64,000 bases of DNA from Enterovibrio paralichthyis (GTDB lineage Bacteria > Pseudomonadota > Gammaproteobacteria > Enterobacterales > Vibrionaceae). A program made the translations under genes and the position numbers. The notes below the pieces were generated by a model. The model was not told where the DNA came from and made no database searches. It saw only the letters and a program-made list of their open reading frames with translations. Each line of letters opens with the position of its first letter. Position 1 is the first letter of the stretch. Below are positions 54,955 through 63,635 of this stretch, piece after piece. Where the stretch lies: assembly GCF_019209835.1 (NCBI RefSeq), contig NZ_JAHUTS010000003.1, positions 186,001 through 250,000 on the forward strand, in the 5' to 3' direction.

Positions 54955-57651
54955 ATGAAAGGTTTGGTTAAGAACGAGCCAATCGTCGTGCTTGCAGACG
55001 AAGATCTTTCTCATATTGATTTTTTCCAGCAGGTGCTGGGCGAAAGTGGTTACTGGCTCCGCTCCGTGGCGACTCCGGAAAAACTGATGACCATTCTGGA
55101 ACAGCATCCGGTCAACATTCTCGTTGTGGATATCAATTTTCCCTTCACTACCGGCGGCTCGCTTGCAAAAGAGCTTCGCAAAATACGTCTTCTACCAACC
55201 TGCCAGGACACGCGCATTGTCGTGACTTCCCAAGAATATTCCAGTGATCAGAAGCAGGAAGCTTACCGTGCAGGTGCCTGTGACTACACTATTTACCCGA
55301 TTGCGCCGGAAGAGTTGTTCCTCAAAATGGGAACGCACCTGACCGCCGGGGCGCGCAAAAGCGTGGCCGGCGCGTTAAGCCGCAGCTTCAACACTCTGTC
55401 TGAAGCCAACATGGCGCTGTATCCCCTGATGGCGACAGCAAGAAGTTGTACCCAGATGCTGCGCCAGACTTCGCTCAGCAACAAACAGGCTATGTATGTT
55501 GATACGTTGAACAAAAGCCTGAAACGGGCAGCGGTTATTGCCGACAACCTGCGTGACTTTGAAGAACTGTCGAATGATTTGCTGGCTCTGGAGACTACGC
55601 CGTTTGACCTTGACCAGTTGCTGGGGAGTTTACGTGATTATCTGATTGGAGAGGCAGAAAGCCGGTCTGTTGAGCTTCTGTTTAACGTCCCGCTGGATGT
55701 TCCGCGCTCACTGGTGGGCGACCCGGATCGCTTTCGCCGCATCCTGCTCAACATCATCAGTGAAGCCATTGTCATCGGCGAGGGCCAGCCGATTATCCTG
55801 AGTATTTCCACCAAACAGCTGACCGACCATGCGGTGACGCTTGAGGTTGCCATCAACCAGAAGGTCACTGATGACGATACCATGTTTGATGAACTCGAGG
55901 AGCTGGCAGAACGTGTCGCTATCGCGAAGTCAGAAGTGGATGAGTCGGTTAACCTGCTGATTGCCAGCTGCCTGATTGAGCAGATGGGCGGTGAAGTATT
56001 ACAGGAGCAATGCGACAAAGACGCAGGTGTGTACTTCAATGTGGAACTGCAACTGGCCAAAACTACCTCGGACAAGAGTTTTGCCGTACCGGTAGACCTG
56101 CGGGAATTGCGGGTATTGATTGTTGATGACAACCCGTCTTCCATCGCCGTTCACCAAGCGATCATCGAGTCGCTGGGCTTTAAGGTTGACTCCGCCAACA
56201 GTGTCGACGAAGCCTACAACGCTATCGTAGAAGGGCATATGGACATGGAATTGGAGGCCTATGATCTGGTGCTGCTAGACTGGCACATGCCGGGCAAAAA
56301 AGGGTTCCACCTGCTTGAAAAGCTGTACGGCGAATTGGCGCCTGATAAGCACCCGCTGGTGATTGTGATCAGTGCCTTCGACAAAGCGAAGATTGACAGC
56401 GAACGTGGCCGTGGAAAAATTGCCGGCTACCTGCACAAACCCATTTCTGCCTCAGTCATGTTCGACACCATCATGGATGTGATGGGACATAACCTGCCCA
56501 AAACCCACCGCCGCATCCTAGATGCCAAAGCCGGTATGTCTGGCGTTTCCGTCAGTGGTGGTGGCCGCCGTGTGCTGGTTGTTGACGATATGCCAATCAA
56601 CCAGCAAATCGCCAAAGAAGTGTTGATCAGCAACGATTTTCAGGTCGACTTTGCAGGGTCAGGTAAAGAAGCGTTGGCAAAAGTCTGTCCGGCTCCGGAA
56701 TTGTATGACGCGGTGTTGATGGATCTCGAAATGCCGGAAATGAACGGACTGGAAGCGACCCGAATCATCCGTGAAACAGCAGACATGGAAGCACTTCCTA
56801 TCTTCGCTGTTACTGCCCATACCATGGAGCGCGACCGCCAACGCTGTCTTGAGGCGGGTATGAATGACCACATTTCCAAACCGCTGGATGCCGATGCCCT
56901 GTTGCAAAAACTGGCGGCATATCTGGGCTTGGTGGTGACCTCAGTGGTACCGAGTGACAATAAAGCCACTGAAAATGCAGACGATTATGAGTATGTCGAT
57001 ATCAAAGATGGCGTGAAGCGTGTTATCGGCAACGAAACGCTCTACTTCAAGTTGCTGAGCGATTTTGTCCATCAGGCCCGTAGTCAGGAGAACCAGATTT
57101 ACCGCCTGCTTGATGTCGGCAGACAGACAGAAGCTGCTGAGCAGGCTCACACCATCGCGGGCAGTGCAGGGAACCTGTCGATCAATGCGCTCAGGAAATC
57201 GGCCAAGCAGTTACAAAACACCCTGATGTCGCTGGATGACTACAAAAATGCCCTGTCCCGTTTCAAAAGGGACATGAACAATGCGATCCGTGAAATTGGC
57301 GAAATCCTCCTTAACCGCAGCAACACGAGTCTGCCGGAACACTTGCTGAAACCCCTGCCGGATCCCGCAAGAAACAGTGAGAAAAACAAGCCTTCGTCGT
57401 TTTCTGACGGCGCTTTCCTGCAGCGGCTGAGTGCCTTCCGCAACCAGATTAAATCGCAGGAACTGATCGCGATTGATACCTACTACCAGTTGCTAATGGA
57501 TTATTGCGATGTGGCGAGTGCGCTCAAACCTGTGGGCGACAAACTGATTGAACTGGAATACACCCAGGCATTGACGGCGCTTAACATCTTTATGACTGAC
57601 AACGAGCTTGACGAAGCCACGGAAGAGAAGGGGATGTCCAATGCTGGTTAA
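54955..57651 (+). CDS. Triple-receiver phosphorelay protein with degenerate kinase core and HPt
   Basis: The product is 898 residues from the ATG at 54955 (AAGGA upstream; the in-frame ATG at 54865 is less likely). Order: receiver 1 (about 12-130, acceptor in ILVVDINFP), then a region that follows a HisKA/HATPase layout (about 150-375) but has no H-box histidine. In its N-box Asn is replaced (NIISEAIVIGEG), and no glycine boxes are seen. Receiver 2 (VLLDWHMPGKKG), receiver 3 (VLMDLEMPEMNG) and a C-terminal HPt with AHTIAGSAGN (His about 731) follow. No membrane segment. It probably relays phosphate between partners without making it. It overlaps the downstream GGDEF-EAL gene by 11 bases and is divergent from the adhesin, so a role in adhesion control is likely but unproven. 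Confidence 0.88.
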   Translation: MKGLVKNEPIVVLADEDLSHIDFFQQVLGESGYWLRSVATPEKLMTILEQHPVNILVVDINFPFTTGGSLAKELRKIRLLPTCQDTRIVVTSQEYSSDQKQEAYRAGACDYTIYPIAPEELFLKMGTHLTAGARKSVAGALSRSFNTLSEANMALYPLMATARSCTQMLRQTSLSNKQAMYVDTLNKSLKRAAVIADNLRDFEELSNDLLALETTPFDLDQLLGSLRDYLIGEAESRSVELLFNVPLDVPRSLVGDPDRFRRILLNIISEAIVIGEGQPIILSISTKQLTDHAVTLEVAINQKVTDDDTMFDELEELAERVAIAKSEVDESVNLLIASCLIEQMGGEVLQEQCDKDAGVYFNVELQLAKTTSDKSFAVPVDLRELRVLIVDDNPSSIAVHQAIIESLGFKVDSANSVDEAYNAIVEGHMDMELEAYDLVLLDWHMPGKKGFHLLEKLYGELAPDKHPLVIVISAFDKAKIDSERGRGKIAGYLHKPISASVMFDTIMDVMGHNLPKTHRRILDAKAGMSGVSVSGGGRRVLVVDDMPINQQIAKEVLISNDFQVDFAGSGKEALAKVCPAPELYDAVLMDLEMPEMNGLEATRIIRETADMEALPIFAVTAHTMERDRQRCLEAGMNDHISKPLDADALLQKLAAYLGLVVTSVVPSDNKATENADDYEYVDIKDGVKRVIGNETLYFKLLSDFVHQARSQENQIYRLLDVGRQTEAAEQAHTIAGSAGNLSINALRKSAKQLQNTLMSLDDYKNALSRFKRDMNNAIREIGEILLNRSNTSLPEHLLKPLPDPARNSEKNKPSSFSDGAFLQRLSAFRNQIKSQELIAIDTYYQLLMDYCDVASALKPVGDKLIELEYTQALTALNIFMTDNELDEATEEKGMSNAG

Positions 57652-59386
57652 TCAGAATATGCCTGAAAAAGACACCCTGCTGATCATCGATGCATCGCCC
57701 AACAGCATTCGCATTCTCAATGCCATTTTGGGCGAAGAATACCGCGTGGTTTTTTCGACAACAGGTGCCACCGCCAAAGTGCTGGCGAAATCGGAAAACC
57801 CGAGACTCATCCTGATGGACATCGATTTGCCAGACATGGATGGCTTTGAGCTTTGCCAGTCGTTTAAAACCGGTACCGCGACAAAAGATATTCCCATCAT
57901 CCTCATTACAGAGCACAAGGAAGACGAAGAGCGGGAAATGGGCTTTCGTATCGGATGTTCGGATTACATCGCCAAGCCGGTATCCCCCGCGGAGGTGAAA
58001 CTGCGCATTTATAATCAACTCCGAATCCGCCGCAATGAAGAACTGATTGTCCAGCGCGCACTCTATGACTCCCTCACCGGGCTTGCCAACCGCAACCTCA
58101 CCCTCGACAGGCTTCGTTATGCCATTGCCCATGATTTACGCCGCGGTTTGCTGACCGGTGTCATGCTGGTGGATATCGACAATTTCAAAATTATCAACGA
58201 CACCCTGAGCCACGACGTGGGGGACCAAGTGTTGGTGGAACTGTCCCGTCGCATTGGAAAAACGGTGCGGGAAGTCGACACCGTAGGTCGCGTCAGTGGG
58301 GACGAATTCCTGATCGTGTTGCCGGGCTTGCACCAGACCGAAAATGCCGCCCAGATCGCCAGTAAACTCAGAAAAGAGATTGGTAAGCCGGTGGAGCTTA
58401 GTGGTGGCGGGGAAGTACATGTAACAGCCAGCATGGGGATTGCCCTTTCACCGTTGGATTCGGATGACTTCAAGCGGCTGTTTGCCAACGCCGATTTGGC
58501 CAAACATCAGGCGAAACAGGGTGGAAGGGACAGCTACCGTCTTTACACGTCAGAGATGAATGACAACATACAGCGCCGTATGCGTATCGAATATCACCTG
58601 GTGTGGGCGTTGTCACGCGGTGAGTTTAAAGTGGCTTACCAACCGTTGATTGATCTAAAAAACAACCAGGTGGTGGGAGCGGAAGCCTTGTTGCGCTGGC
58701 ACAACGAAGAGCTAGGGCATGTGTCTCCCGCCGAGTTTATTCCCATCGCAGAACAGTCCAACCTGATCCATGAAATCGGCAAGTTTGTTCTGGATACTGC
58801 TACCCGTGATTTCCTGACATTGACCAATGAAGCGGGCGAGTTAATCCACGTAGCAGTGAATATCTCCCCGCAGCAGATCCGCCAGCCGGAATTTGTAAGA
58901 GATTTGGAAAGCATTCTTGAAACCAACGGGTTTGCCCCTGAGCGTCTTGAAGTCGAGGTGACGGAAGGCTTGCTGCTCAGCAATCAACCCAACGTAAAAG
59001 AGATCATCGGCAAACTACACAATATCGGTGCTGCGTTGTCGATGGATGACTTCGGCACTGGCTATTCTTCCCTGAGCTACCTGCTCCAGTTCCCGTTTGA
59101 TGCCTTGAAAATCGACCGGGAGTTTGTCGATGGCATCACGGATGTCGAGCTGAATGAAGCACTGGCAACCGCGGTGATTTCCATGGCACAGGGACTGAAC
59201 CTGAAAACGGTTGCTGAAGGGGTAGAAACCGCCGAGCAACTGGAAATGCTCAAATCCAAAGGGTGTGATTTGGCGCAAGGCTTTTATCTCAGCCGCCCGT
59301 TGGAGATAGACAAGTTCAGGGAATTTATCGGGGTCAGCGACGTTACTCAGGAAGCGGCCGAAAATTGTGAGATTGAAAAATCCTGA
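57641..59386 (+). CDS. Response regulator with GGDEF and EAL domains (c-di-GMP turnover)
   Basis: The product is 581 residues from the ATG at 57641, with AAGGGGA upstream. Receiver (about 10-125, acceptor LILMDIDLPDMDG), GGDEF domain with SGDEF (about 219) preceded by an RxxD inhibitory site (REVD), and EAL domain (about 325-570). The EAL domain has EALLRW, NISPQQ, EVTE, MDDFGTGYSSL, LKID, AEGVE and QGF, i.e. all metal and catalytic residues of active phosphodiesterases. The SGDEF variant can still be active. Coupled to the upstream phosphorelay gene, it probably sets local c-di-GMP on phosphorylation and thereby adhesin retention. The net direction is not predictable from sequence. Confidence 0.93.
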   Translation: MLVNQNMPEKDTLLIIDASPNSIRILNAILGEEYRVVFSTTGATAKVLAKSENPRLILMDIDLPDMDGFELCQSFKTGTATKDIPIILITEHKEDEEREMGFRIGCSDYIAKPVSPAEVKLRIYNQLRIRRNEELIVQRALYDSLTGLANRNLTLDRLRYAIAHDLRRGLLTGVMLVDIDNFKIINDTLSHDVGDQVLVELSRRIGKTVREVDTVGRVSGDEFLIVLPGLHQTENAAQIASKLRKEIGKPVELSGGGEVHVTASMGIALSPLDSDDFKRLFANADLAKHQAKQGGRDSYRLYTSEMNDNIQRRMRIEYHLVWALSRGEFKVAYQPLIDLKNNQVVGAEALLRWHNEELGHVSPAEFIPIAEQSNLIHEIGKFVLDTATRDFLTLTNEAGELIHVAVNISPQQIRQPEFVRDLESILETNGFAPERLEVEVTEGLLLSNQPNVKEIIGKLHNIGAALSMDDFGTGYSSLSYLLQFPFDALKIDREFVDGITDVELNEALATAVISMAQGLNLKTVAEGVETAEQLEMLKSKGCDLAQGFYLSRPLEIDKFREFIGVSDVTQEAAENCEIEKS

Positions 59387-59404
59387 GCCAGAAGATGGCA
59401 CTCC

Positions 59405-59433
59405 AAAAAGCGAACCTAGCGTTCGCTTTTTTT
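59405..59433 (+). terminator. Intrinsic terminator after the GGDEF-EAL gene
   Basis: An 11-bp stem AAAAAGCGAAC / GTTCGCTTTTT with a 5-base loop and a run of T. Confidence 0.9.
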
Positions 59434-59676
59434 CTGCCCAGATATTTCTGGGTTTGCACAGTTCGTTGAGCACTCTCGGTGACGTCAAAAATTCCTTTAA
59501 GGGAAAAGTAAGCGAACTCCGTTCGGATAACCTCAGTCTTTAATATGAAAGCTAATATAAAACATAGGTATAGCTTCAGTTGCGCAGCATTTTTCTTGTT
59601 CATTTCCGTTCTCATTTTGAGACTCAAATTTCATATTTGAAACCTTTTTCCGCCTCAGCTATTGATTGATCCATGG

Positions 59677-59694
59677 TCACTCAGTTTGAAGTGA
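59677..59694 (+). promoter_or_regulatory. Inverted repeat upstream of the second RTX gene
   Basis: TCACT / AGTGA around 8 bases, ending 12 bases before the ATG and touching the ribosome site. It aligns with the element ahead of the giant adhesin (TnACTC..TTTGA..TnATT). Confidence 0.3.
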
Positions 59695-59706
59695 TTGGAG
59701 GATGTG

Positions 59707-62106
59707 ATGGCTAAACGAGATCTTGCAGTCGAAGCGGTAACAGGCAGCGTTTCAGTGATCAGTAATGCGGGAAAAATAACGCAACTGGTTGAGGGCGAAT
59801 CGCTAAAGGCCGGTGACATTTTGGCAACGGAGTATCAGGAAGATGCATCGGTCACTGTCGATGGACATCTGATTGAGCTTCTCAACTCGCCAGTGGTGAT
59901 GGGGAGTGATGAAGACACGCCCCTGGTTTGGCCGTCATCGACACCTGCACTGACCGTAGAAATCGTCAGCAACCAAATTGAACTGGTGGAGGTTGGGTCG
60001 CCCGTTGATTTCTCTCTGATGGAAAGCAAAGACGGCTCTTTGTTAGATTCATTGTATGAGGCCACCAGTACGTTGAACCCTGATGTCTCCCTATCTTCCT
60101 CCGCATTTACCTCGTTACTCTCTGTCCGTTATGGCACCTATGTTCTAGAGCAACTCGCTGACGAGATTGAAGACCGTCTGAATGAGAACGTCATTGTTGG
60201 CACATCTCAGGATGAGGAGATCTCAGGCACGGATGCTGACGACGTGGTTTTCGCACGGCAAAGCAACGATATCGTCTATGGCTTGGCGGGCGATGACCGT
60301 CTTTACGGCAGCCAGGGAGACGATCTGCTCAGTGGTGGTGAAGGTGATGATACTTTGTATGGCAGCGAAGGTACTGACGACCTGCAAGGTGATGCGGGGG
60401 ATGACCTTCTCTATGGCGGCAATGCCAAAGACATACTCAATGGCGGAAGCGGCGACGATCTTCTCTATGGTGGAAAAGGCGTAGATTTTCTGTCGGGCGG
60501 TGCGGATAACGATACCCTCTATGGCGACGTAGGCAACGATACTTTAAAGGGTGACGAAGGGGATGACCGCCTGTATGGCGGCAAAGGTAATGACTCTATG
60601 CTCGGCGGTGCCGGTGAGGATCGCCTTTGGGGTGATAAGGGCAATGATACCCTGGCCGGTGGTGATGATAACGATCTGATATATGGCGGCGTCGGTAATG
60701 ACTTGGTCAAAGGCGACAGTGGTGACGACACCCTCTACGGCAGTGACGGTAACGATCAGGTATTCGGCAACACAGGCGCTGATAAACTCTATGGCGGGGA
60801 CGGCGATGACCTGCTGGATGGCGGTCAGGGAGATGATCATCTGAATGGTGGTAGTGGTGACGATACCTTGCTTGGCGGCGATGGGGATGATCTGCTTCTG
60901 GGCAGTAGCGGCAGCGATATTGTGTATGGTGGTTCGGGCAACAACACACTGACACTCGGCAGTGGCGACAATATCGTTGTGTACGATGGTGCCGGAAACG
61001 ACAGGGTGACAGATTTCAGCACCCGCGATGACAAAATTGTCGTTCCCCGTTCGCTGGGATTCACTTCTCTGGTCAGTCTGGCACTGCTGCAGGTTGGTGC
61101 GGATACGGTTCTGACCATTGGCGGTAACACGCTAACGCTGAGCAATGTTTCTCTCGATAAATTGACTGACGACCATTTTATTTTCGCCAGTGATGATGCT
61201 TTTGCTACGTACACCTCGCAGGTTGAAATCTCTTTAGACCAGACCGCTGTGGTGAATGCCAGTCAGGGCAATTTCCTTGCGTCGGGAAATTTGCTCGACA
61301 ACGAGGACTTGGTCGGCGGATGGCATGTTTCAACCATCACCCTCAATGGCGCGGTTTATGAGCTGGGTGTTGGCGTTGCTGTGATTGAAACCGAGCGTGG
61401 AGAACTGACGGTTTATGGCTACGGTGATGATGATCATGAGGCGGGTGACTATGTTTATCACGTAACCTCCGAAGCCGCTTTGGATGAGGCGCTGGATACT
61501 TTTGAACTTGGCTTTGCCAATGAAGTTGGCGATGAGATGTCGGCTGAGTTGTCTATCCAGACTGGCGTTGAGATAACAGACCTCGGCGATTTGGTCGACG
61601 ACAATGCCCTTTCAGGCTTCTCAGACAATGACCTGTTGTTGGGGGATAGCCAGGACAATGTGCTGATGGGCTTCGCGGGTGACGATTTTATTGATGCGGG
61701 ACTGGGCAATGACCTTATCACCGGTGGGCAAGGCTCGGACGATATGTATGGTGGTGAAGGTTCTGACACGTTTGTATTCCTTCAATCTGATGCGGCATTG
61801 GGCACAGTGGATACAATCCACGATTTCTCCCTTAGCAACGACAGCCTTGATCTCAGCGACATTCTCGCTGATGTCGCCAGTGAATCCCTCGACAGTTATC
61901 TGGTGTCGCTGGAAAACAACGGGGCGGGAGAAGCGGTACTTTCTGTTGCGACCACGGGTGAGGAGGTTGATCAGCAGATCACCCTGGCCAACCTGTCTGT
62001 ATCCGACATCGCTGAAGGCCTGCAAATGATGGGCTCTTCAAGCGGTCAGGAAATCATCAATACGTTGATTGAGGAAAACATCTTACTGACATCATCAACG
62101 TTCTAA
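59707..62106 (+). CDS. RTX calcium-binding protein with retention-like N-terminus and type I secretion signal
   Basis: The product is 799 residues from the ATG at 59707, with GGAGG five bases upstream. The N-terminus (AVEAVTGSVSVISNAGKITQLVEGESLKAGDIL) resembles the LapA-type retention module, but no TAAG cleavage motif follows. A long block of RTX nonapeptides (GGxGxDxLx type, about residues 160-420) would form a calcium-filled beta-roll. A middle domain (about 500-625), a second short RTX block (about 630-693) and a VCA0849-type C-terminal secretion domain follow. There is no enzymatic domain. It is probably a surface-held matrix or adhesin protein, secreted by a type I system not seen here. 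Confidence 0.9.
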   Translation: MAKRDLAVEAVTGSVSVISNAGKITQLVEGESLKAGDILATEYQEDASVTVDGHLIELLNSPVVMGSDEDTPLVWPSSTPALTVEIVSNQIELVEVGSPVDFSLMESKDGSLLDSLYEATSTLNPDVSLSSSAFTSLLSVRYGTYVLEQLADEIEDRLNENVIVGTSQDEEISGTDADDVVFARQSNDIVYGLAGDDRLYGSQGDDLLSGGEGDDTLYGSEGTDDLQGDAGDDLLYGGNAKDILNGGSGDDLLYGGKGVDFLSGGADNDTLYGDVGNDTLKGDEGDDRLYGGKGNDSMLGGAGEDRLWGDKGNDTLAGGDDNDLIYGGVGNDLVKGDSGDDTLYGSDGNDQVFGNTGADKLYGGDGDDLLDGGQGDDHLNGGSGDDTLLGGDGDDLLLGSSGSDIVYGGSGNNTLTLGSGDNIVVYDGAGNDRVTDFSTRDDKIVVPRSLGFTSLVSLALLQVGADTVLTIGGNTLTLSNVSLDKLTDDHFIFASDDAFATYTSQVEISLDQTAVVNASQGNFLASGNLLDNEDLVGGWHVSTITLNGAVYELGVGVAVIETERGELTVYGYGDDDHEAGDYVYHVTSEAALDEALDTFELGFANEVGDEMSAELSIQTGVEITDLGDLVDDNALSGFSDNDLLLGDSQDNVLMGFAGDDFIDAGLGNDLITGGQGSDDMYGGEGSDTFVFLQSDAALGTVDTIHDFSLSNDSLDLSDILADVASESLDSYLVSLENNGAGEAVLSVATTGEEVDQQITLANLSVSDIAEGLQMMGSSSGQEIINTLIEENILLTSSTF
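60186..60970 (+). repeat. RTX nonapeptide-coding repeat block
   Basis: DNA encoding about 28 tandem G-G-x-G-x-D-x-L/I-x units, often paired into 18-residue units ending LYGG or LYGS. The codons vary, so the repeat is stronger in protein than in DNA. Confidence 0.85.
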
Positions 62107-62134
62107 GGAAGGTTGAGAGGGAATGCTGGGTGGT

Positions 62135-62842
62135 TCAACGAGGCTCACCCAGCCAACCCGCCACGGTCTGCACCGGATCGCCGCCTTGCGTGGGAGTCAG
62201 CCAAACGGCAATCGCATCGGCGGCAGTATCAGGCACGGTAAAACGCCATTCGCTTTGTCCTGCTTTTTCGCCAAAAGCGACCACCACAAAATTATGCTCC
62301 AGCGTTTTACCCCGGTTTTCACCCCGTTTCACATCAGTGCGTTGGTTCATCGCCAGCAAAGCGTAATGGGCTTTAAGCGATTGCCCGTTTCCGTAGTGCA
62401 GATTCAGGGTTGAACCTTCAAGGTTTGCGGTCAGTGATGCGGCTTTCGGGCCTGTTGTGAAAGGCACAGGCTGGCGGGAGAAAAAGCCACGCCACTCCTG
62501 ATCGTTAATAAACCATCCCGGAGTATAAACGCCGCTGGCACTGGCCTGTGTGACTTTTTGCCGTTGGCGTTGGGAAAACTCCGGTTTGGCAAAACGGTCC
62601 GGCCAGCCAATGTAATTCCAGTAATCGACATGAAAAGCCAGTGGGATCACCTCCGTCCATAACCCCTCTTGCGCTGCTAACCGGTTCAGGGCGGCATCCG
62701 CCGGTGGGCAACTGCTGCACCCTTCTGATGTAAAAAGCTCAACAACGGTTGCCGGTGAACCGTGATTTTCCCAAGTCTGGGCACTGGCCGATGCTGAAAA
62801 CAAAGCGGTGAGGGCAACACTGAGCGCAAGGAGATATTGCAT
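62135..62842 (-). CDS. DUF1223 thioredoxin-like exported protein
   Basis: The product is 235 residues from the ATG at 62842, with GGAG upstream. A longer frame to 62929 is not supported. A signal peptide (LLALSVALTALFSASASAQ) is followed by the DUF1223 core with VVELFTSEGCSSCPPAD (CxxC) and HVDYWNYIGWPDRFA. The family has a thioredoxin-like fold, is exported and has no established reaction. An 8-bp stem (GCTGGGTG/CACCCAGC) overlaps its stop codon region but lacks a T-run. It is divergent from the small lipoprotein gene. Confidence 0.9.
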   Translation of the reverse strand: MQYLLALSVALTALFSASASAQTWENHGSPATVVELFTSEGCSSCPPADAALNRLAAQEGLWTEVIPLAFHVDYWNYIGWPDRFAKPEFSQRQRQKVTQASASGVYTPGWFINDQEWRGFFSRQPVPFTTGPKAASLTANLEGSTLNLHYGNGQSLKAHYALLAMNQRTDVKRGENRGKTLEHNFVVVAFGEKAGQSEWRFTVPDTAADAIAVWLTPTQGGDPVQTVAGWLGEPR

Positions 62843-62989
62843 GATAAGGCTCCTAATCTGGACTGAAGACAGCAACTTCAGCGAATTCAGGTACAAAAGC
62901 AGACCAAAATAGAAAGGATTTACTTTCAATTGACCTTCATCCTTGTGCCATTTAACAAACCTGAATGGTCATTTGACTATGCTATTAGT

Positions 62990-63072
62990 AAAGACCAAAG
63001 ACCAAAGACCAAAGACCAAAGACCAAAGACCAAAGACCAAAGACCAAAGACCAAAGACCAAAGACCAAAGAC
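62990..63072 (+). repeat. Heptanucleotide tandem repeat (AAAGACC), 11 full copies plus 6 bases
   Basis: Eleven perfect copies of AAAGACC run 62990-63066, followed by AAAGAC. The tract lies in the divergent gap between the DUF1223 gene and the lipoprotein gene, ending 12 bases before the lipoprotein ATG. Confidence 0.97.
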
Positions 63073-63083
63073 AGTGAGGCGCT

Positions 63084-63278
63084 ATGAGAGTACTGGTTAT
63101 TTTTCTTCTGACTTTATTTGTTGCCACAGGTTGCCGGATCACCAGCATTGAAGGTGAAACCGATGATGTGGAAATCAAGGTAAATTCGAAAGGGGATGGT
63201 GATTACGACCACGATGGTGATGACCAAGGCAAGGGGAAATTCTGCCCTCCGGGTCATGCCAAGAAAGGCCGTTGTTGA
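63084..63278 (+). CDS. Small lipoprotein, acidic, Cys-containing tail
   Basis: The product is 64 residues. The signal peptide MRVLVIFLLTLFVATGC ends in a lipobox with Cys17. The mature part is short, with an Asp-rich centre (DGDYDHDGDD) that may bind cations, and a tail KFCPPGHAKKGRC with two cysteines. GAGG lies before the ATG. The gene follows directly on the heptanucleotide tract, which probably lies in its leader. It is nine bases from cutA. No function is known. Confidence 0.75.
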   Translation: MRVLVIFLLTLFVATGCRITSIEGETDDVEIKVNSKGDGDYDHDGDDQGKGKFCPPGHAKKGRC

Positions 63279-63286
63279 GTCAGCGC

Positions 63287-63622
63287 ATGGCAGACAATAT
63301 TGAAGCCTGCATTGTAATGACCACGTTTGCCGATGAGGATGTCGGCAAACGTATCATCAATGCTTTGCTGGAGAAAAAACTCGCCGCCTGTGTGCAGGTG
63401 ATGCCAATCCATAGCTACTACCATTGGCAAGGCAAAGTGAAAAACGACAGCGAAAAGCTGGTTTTCATCAAAACCCTGACATCACTCTACGCGCAGGTTG
63501 AAGCGGAAATCTGTCGCCTGCATGACTACGATGTTCCCGAAATACTGCAAATTCCCGTTGGGGCAGGTTTGGGTGCCTATCTGGGATGGATGGAGGAAAG
63601 CTGTTCACCCAAAGGGGATTAA
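63287..63622 (+). CDS. cutA: Divalent-cation tolerance protein CutA
   Basis: The product is 111 residues from the ATG at 63287. Starts at 63272/63275 are possible but less likely. CutA1 pattern: VMTTFADEDVGKRIINALLEKKLAACVQVMPIHSYYHWQGKV, EKLVFIKTL, HDYDVPEILQIPV. It forms very stable trimers with a ferredoxin-like fold. The link to copper tolerance is historical and the real role is unsettled. Nine bases after the lipoprotein stop, so likely cotranscribed. Confidence 0.95.
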   Translation: MADNIEACIVMTTFADEDVGKRIINALLEKKLAACVQVMPIHSYYHWQGKVKNDSEKLVFIKTLTSLYAQVEAEICRLHDYDVPEILQIPVGAGLGAYLGWMEESCSPKGD

Positions 63623-63635
63623 CCTTCCATCACAC

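Larger units (their letters stand above)
59387..59706. other. Intergenic region upstream of the second RTX gene
   Basis: It contains the terminator at 59405-59433 and about 270 bases of AT-rich DNA, presumably the promoter and leader of the RTX gene. No coding sequence was seen. Confidence 0.5.

Noticed and set aside
62990..63072. CRISPR array
   Set aside because: Units are 7 bases in direct contact, without spacers.
62930..63151. 73-codon frame encoding repeated KDQRPKT
   Set aside because: Its repeats are only the translation of the AAAGACC tract, which is open in this frame. It overlaps the lipoprotein gene and lacks a ribosome site.
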